DNA of 8,357 nucleotides, from assembly GCA_015487905.1 (NCBI GenBank), contig WFOX01000074.1:1-8357 (forward strand), in the 5' to 3' direction. The notes beneath the pieces are model-generated. The model did no database searches. It worked only from the letters and a program-made list of their open reading frames with translations, and was not told where the DNA came from. Below, one piece after another: positions 5,484 to 8,357 of this stretch (position 1 is the first letter of the stretch; the number at the start of each line of letters is the position of its first letter). Origin of the DNA: Mariprofundales bacterium. GTDB taxonomy: Bacteria; Pseudomonadota; Zetaproteobacteria; Mariprofundales; S012-25. The translations under genes were made by a program, and so were the position numbers.

Positions 5484-6433
5484 CGGGATCCAGGCGCAAC
5501 TGGTTCCGGGCGCCCGCAAAGGGCCAGCAAGCGAGCGCCTTGCAAGGCCCGCCGGGCTGCTTCTTCATCCGCAGGCAATAGCGCAATGCCGAACCATCCC
5601 CCATTCACGCAGGCAAGGCTTTTGCACTCGCCCATGCCAGGCGCAACCGCAACATGTTCGGGCGCATCCACCGCAAACCGCCACAGCCGCTTGCGCACGG
5701 CACCGCGCCAGTGCATGCGCGCGACAACCTCTTGCCCCACATAGCAGCCCTTCGTGAAGCTCACGCCATCGGTAAGATCCAGATTCGCATGCAAGGGGCT
5801 TGTCTTTTCGTCCCATTCGCAGCCGAAGCGCGGCAGACCTGCCGTCACGCGCAGCGCTTCCACCTCCTCTTCCGTGGCATTGGCACGCGCCCGCAAACCC
5901 GCAAGCGCATCCTCGCCTGCAACAATCCAAAACCCCTCGCGCGCAAATGGCATGCACACCACGATCGCCTCATCCGTCTGCGCAGCACAAAGCCAGCCCG
6001 AGCCTTCAGGCACGGGAAGCCCCATCTCCGCCAAGGTCTCTGCGGCCTCCTCGCCCTGCACCGAAATCAGGCCCAGATTCTCGGAAAGGCCCATCTGCAC
6101 AGGCCAGCCAAGCGAAAAGCGTTGAAGACGCAAAAGCGAGATCTTGGCATGCGCAGCTGGCACAAGCAGCCAGATGCGCTCGGGAAAGCCTTGGGGCGCA
6201 AGCGCATAGACCTCGGCCACGGGCCTTGCTTGGGGTGTGAGCAGCGCGGCATGCAGGGCGCGCGTAGGCGAAAGCGCCTGCATGTCGTTCGTAAGCTGCG
6301 TTTGCAGAAACGCGCGCGCCTTTTCGCCCTGCACTTCCAGCACGGCCCAAAAGGCGCAGGATGCGATCATCCGCCCACGCGCATGCGCCGCCACCAATCG
6401 GCAGCCTGCAAACGCTTGGCCATTTTTGCGCAT
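5480..6433 (-). CDS. ygfZ: YgfZ/GcvT-like folate-binding Fe-S cluster maintenance protein
   Basis: YgfZ relatives resemble the glycine-cleavage T protein and bind tetrahydrofolate. In E. coli they are needed for full activity of Fe-S enzymes, including MiaB, especially under oxidative stress. The 317-residue protein shows VLEVQGEKARAFLQTQLTND (31-50), ALLTPQARPVAEV (63-75), the central GLPRFGCEWDEKTSP region (199-213) and the signature KGCYVGQEVVARMHWRG (228-244) with the conserved C230. The final domain to 317 matches the GcvT beta-barrel. ATG 6433 is chosen because GGAGG sits seven bases upstream; ATG 6370 is where homology becomes clear and cannot be excluded. The gene carries six GCATGC hexamers. 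It converges on tsaC, overlapping four bases (shared TTAG), and diverges from thiC across 173 bp. Confidence 0.93.
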   Translation of the reverse strand: MRKNGQAFAGCRLVAAHARGRMIASCAFWAVLEVQGEKARAFLQTQLTNDMQALSPTRALHAALLTPQARPVAEVYALAPQGFPERIWLLVPAAHAKISLLRLQRFSLGWPVQMGLSENLGLISVQGEEAAETLAEMGLPVPEGSGWLCAAQTDEAIVVCMPFAREGFWIVAGEDALAGLRARANATEEEVEALRVTAGLPRFGCEWDEKTSPLHANLDLTDGVSFTKGCYVGQEVVARMHWRGAVRKRLWRFAVDAPEHVAVAPGMGECKSLACVNGGWFGIALLPADEEAARRALQGARLLALCGRPEPVAPGSR

Positions 6434-6440
6434 GTCCTTC

Positions 6441-6445
6441 CCTCC
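6441..6445 (-). promoter_or_regulatory. ygfZ ribosome binding site
   Basis: On the minus strand GGAGG lies seven bases before ATG 6433. This is the reason for choosing that start rather than ATG 6370, which has only a weak GGGCGG close by. Confidence 0.65.
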
Positions 6446-6541
6446 ATGTCCCAAACGAAGCCCCACCAACGCACGATGCGCCCAACACGCGCACAACGCC
6501 ATCGCGCAGGCTAGTGTTGCTGCACGAAAACGGGCGCAGGG

Positions 6542-6570
6542 TATTCCTGAGCTGTTTTCTCGGGTATAGT
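6542..6570 (+). promoter_or_regulatory. Candidate thiC promoter -10 box overlapped by a hairpin
   Basis: TATAGT at 6565-6570 is close to the sigma-70 -10 consensus and would start transcription about 30 bases before thiC; no good -35 element lies at the usual distance. An inverted repeat covers it: CCTGAG (6546-6551) with CTCGGG (6559-6564, one G-T pair), extended by TAT (6542-6544) with ATA (6566-6568) after one mismatch, around a seven-base loop. This could be an operator or chance. The rest of the 173-bp ygfZ-thiC gap shows no other clear signal. Confidence 0.35.
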
Positions 6571-6592
6571 GTGCGAGGTCGTAGCCCAAGGC

Positions 6593-6599
6593 AAGGAGG
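6593..6599 (+). promoter_or_regulatory. thiC ribosome binding site
   Basis: AAGGAGG lies seven bases before ATG 6607, a near-ideal Shine-Dalgarno that fixes the thiC start. Confidence 0.8.
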
Positions 6600-6606
6600 C
6601 AAGGCG

Positions 6607-8357
6607 ATGAGCGCGGAGGCAGCGAAGCGGAACGAGTTGCCCGTGCGGGTGTCCGAGGAAATGCGCAAGCCCCTTCCAGGTTCGCGCAAGATTTATGTGC
6701 AAGGCTCGCGCGAGGATCTGCGCGTGCCGATGCGCGAGATCGCGCTTTCCCCCACGCCGACGCGCGAAGGCAACATCCCCAATCCCCCGCTTGTCGTCTA
6801 TGACACGAGCGGCCCCTACACCGATCCCGAGGCCGAGATTGACCTTGCGCGCGGGATTGCCTGGGTGCGCGAGCGCTGGATTGAGGAGCGGGGCGACACC
6901 GAGATCCTGCCTGCGCCCACAAGCGCCCGCGCCCGCAACCGCGATGCGCGCACAGCCTTCCCGCGCCCGATCCGCGTGCGCCGCGCCAAGGCCGGGGCTT
7001 GTGTGACGCAAATGCACTATGCGCGGCGCGGCATCATCACGCCCGAGATGGAATATGTCGCGATCCGCGAAAACCAGCTTTTGGAGCGCATGGAAGCACA
7101 CATCGCGCGCCGCCAGCCCGGCGATCCCCGCGGCGCGCGCATCCCAAAGCGCATCACGCCCGAGTTCGTGCGCGAGGAAGTGGCCAAGGGTCGCGCGATC
7201 ATCCCGGCCAACATCAACCATCCGGAGCTGGAGCCGATGATCATTGGCCGCAACTTCCTCGTGAAGATCAACGCGAACATCGGCACCTCGGCGCTTTCCT
7301 CCTCCATCGCCGAGGAAGTGGAAAAGATGGTCTGGGCGATCCGCTGGGGTGCGGACACGGTCATGGACCTCTCCACGGGCAAGCACATTCACGAAACCCG
7401 CGAGTGGATCATCCGCAACAGCCCCGTGCCGATCGGCACCGTGCCGATCTATGAGGCGCTGGAGAAGGTGGGCGGCAAACCCGAGGAGCTTTCTTGGGAG
7501 ATCGTGCGCGACACGCTCATTGAGCAGGCCGAGCAAGGCGTGGATTACTTCACGATCCATGCCGGCGTGCTTTTGCGCTACATTCCGCTTACCGAACGGC
7601 GCGTGGCCGGGATTGTCTCGCGCGGCGGCTCCATCATGGCCAAGTGGTGCCTTGCGCATCACAAGGAAAACTTTCTTTATGAACACTTTGACGAAATCTT
7701 GGAGATCGCGCGCGCCTATGATGTGGCGCTTTCGCTCGGCGATGGGCTCAGGCCCGGCGCGATCGCCGATGCGAATGACGAAGCGCAGATGGCCGAGCTT
7801 GCCACCCTTGGCGAGCTTACGCGCCGCGCCTGGGCGCGCGATGTGCAGGTGATGATTGAAGGCCCGGGCCATGTGCCGATGCAGCTTGTGGAAGACAATG
7901 TGCGCGAGGAGCTTAGGATCTGCCAGGAAGCGCCGTTTTACACGCTCGGGCCGCTTGTCACCGACATCGCACCGGGTTATGACCATCTCGCCAGCGCCAT
8001 CGGGGCTGCGATGATCGGCTGGTTCGGCGCAGCGATGCTTTGCTATGTGACGCCGAAAGAGCATCTGGGGCTGCCGAACCGCGAGGATGTGAAGCAAGGC
8101 GTGATCGCCTACAAGATCGCCGCGCATGCAGCCGATCTCGCCAAGGGCCATCCGGCCGCGCAGGCGCGCGATGATGCGCTATCCAAGGCGCGCTTTGAGT
8201 TTCGCTGGACGGATCAGTTCAACCTGAGCCTGGATCCGGACACCGCGCGCGCCTACCACGACGAAACCCTACCCAAGGAAAGCGCGAAGCTTGCGCATTT
8301 TTGCTCCATGTGCGGGCCGAAGTTCTGCTCCATGAAGATCTCGCATGAGATTCGCGA
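6607..8357 (+). CDS. thiC: Phosphomethylpyrimidine synthase ThiC (3' end beyond the window)
   Basis: ThiC is a radical-SAM enzyme that rearranges aminoimidazole ribotide (AIR) into hydroxymethylpyrimidine phosphate for thiamine synthesis. 583 codons are visible and open to the right edge; long-form ThiC proteins are about 610-650 residues, so little is missing. Seen in order: the N-terminal ThiC-associated region with GSRKIYVQGSREDLRVPMRE (25-44), VVYDTSGPYTDP (63-74), the core with NINHPELEPMIIGRNF (202-217), INANIGTS (222-229), MDLSTGKHIHETREW, GTVPIYEAL, DYFTIHAGV, GDGLRPG (378-384), EGPGHVP (418-424) and the cluster-binding CSMCGPKFC (C566, C569, C574; CX2CX4C, the ThiC-specific spacing). 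Its substrate AIR is also the purine intermediate just upstream of the PurK/PurE steps. It diverges from ygfZ, and no TPP riboswitch was found in the leader. Confidence 0.97.
   Translation, partial: MSAEAAKRNELPVRVSEEMRKPLPGSRKIYVQGSREDLRVPMREIALSPTPTREGNIPNPPLVVYDTSGPYTDPEAEIDLARGIAWVRERWIEERGDTEILPAPTSARARNRDARTAFPRPIRVRRAKAGACVTQMHYARRGIITPEMEYVAIRENQLLERMEAHIARRQPGDPRGARIPKRITPEFVREEVAKGRAIIPANINHPELEPMIIGRNFLVKINANIGTSALSSSIAEEVEKMVWAIRWGADTVMDLSTGKHIHETREWIIRNSPVPIGTVPIYEALEKVGGKPEELSWEIVRDTLIEQAEQGVDYFTIHAGVLLRYIPLTERRVAGIVSRGGSIMAKWCLAHHKENFLYEHFDEILEIARAYDVALSLGDGLRPGAIADANDEAQMAELATLGELTRRAWARDVQVMIEGPGHVPMQLVEDNVREELRICQEAPFYTLGPLVTDIAPGYDHLASAIGAAMIGWFGAAMLCYVTPKEHLGLPNREDVKQGVIAYKIAAHAADLAKGHPAAQARDDALSKARFEFRWTDQFNLSLDPDTARAYHDETLPKESAKLAHFCSMCGPKFCSMKISHEIR

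Noticed and set aside
6434..6606. TPP riboswitch before thiC
   Set aside because: The conserved aptamer sequences are not visible on either strand of the gap; GC-rich partial inverted repeats (for example CAACAC 6483-6488 with GTGTTG 6514-6519) do not fit the fold.
6511..8151. Minus-strand open frame of 546 codons opposite thiC
   Set aside because: It is a shadow of thiC, whose frame is open throughout with all ThiC motifs; the antisense product matches no family I know.
1..8357. CRISPR array, tRNA/rRNA gene, insertion sequence or phage attachment site
   Set aside because: No regularly spaced repeats, tRNA-like cloverleaf, transposase motif or flanking direct repeats were seen.

Overview
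The window comes from a GC-rich bacterium, with core genes at roughly 65-75% GC. Gene content and sequence style suggest a proteobacterium, most likely of the beta/gamma/acidithiobacilli type. The clues are the miaB-phoH order, a TsaC-type rather than long Sua5-type YrdC protein, a YgfZ protein with the KGCYVGQE signature, and a long-form ThiC with an N-terminal ThiC-associated region. Genus cannot be read from the sequence.

Left part, minus strand (1-1663): miaB is followed, with a short overlap or a 1-nt gap depending on the start, by the 5' part of a phoH/ybeZ-type gene that runs off the left edge. Divergent from miaB, after 53 bp, a plus-strand series begins: an O6-methylguanine-DNA methyltransferase (ogt-like, 1717-2205), a small Phd/RelB-like antitoxin (2231-2446), a RelE/ParE-family toxin whose N-terminus lies in another frame (2415-2727), purD (2790-4073) and purE (4073-4534). 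purD and purE overlap by one base and look translationally coupled.

Middle part (4535-5483): a hairpin after purE, a lone ribbon-helix-helix antitoxin with no recognisable toxin beside it, an AT-richer gap, and a TsaC/YrdC-family tRNA threonylcarbamoyladenosine gene. tsaC converges tail to tail, with a 4-bp overlap, on ygfZ (minus strand, 5480-6433).

Right part: a 173-bp divergent intergenic region, then thiC (6607 to the right edge, incomplete), whose Fe-S cysteine motif is just inside the window.

Functionally this is mostly housekeeping: tRNA A37 modification (miaB, tsaC), Fe-S enzymes and their maintenance (miaB, thiC, ygfZ), purine and thiamine-pyrimidine synthesis (purD, purE, thiC; AIR is the common branch metabolite), and DNA alkylation repair. 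The accessory component is the two toxin-antitoxin remnants or loci flanking purDE, both in locally AT-richer DNA. I did not find convincing evidence of a wholly new system. The best leads are the frame-split RelE toxin, the orphan antitoxin, the GCATGC cluster between miaB and ogt, and the apparent lack of a TPP riboswitch before thiC.
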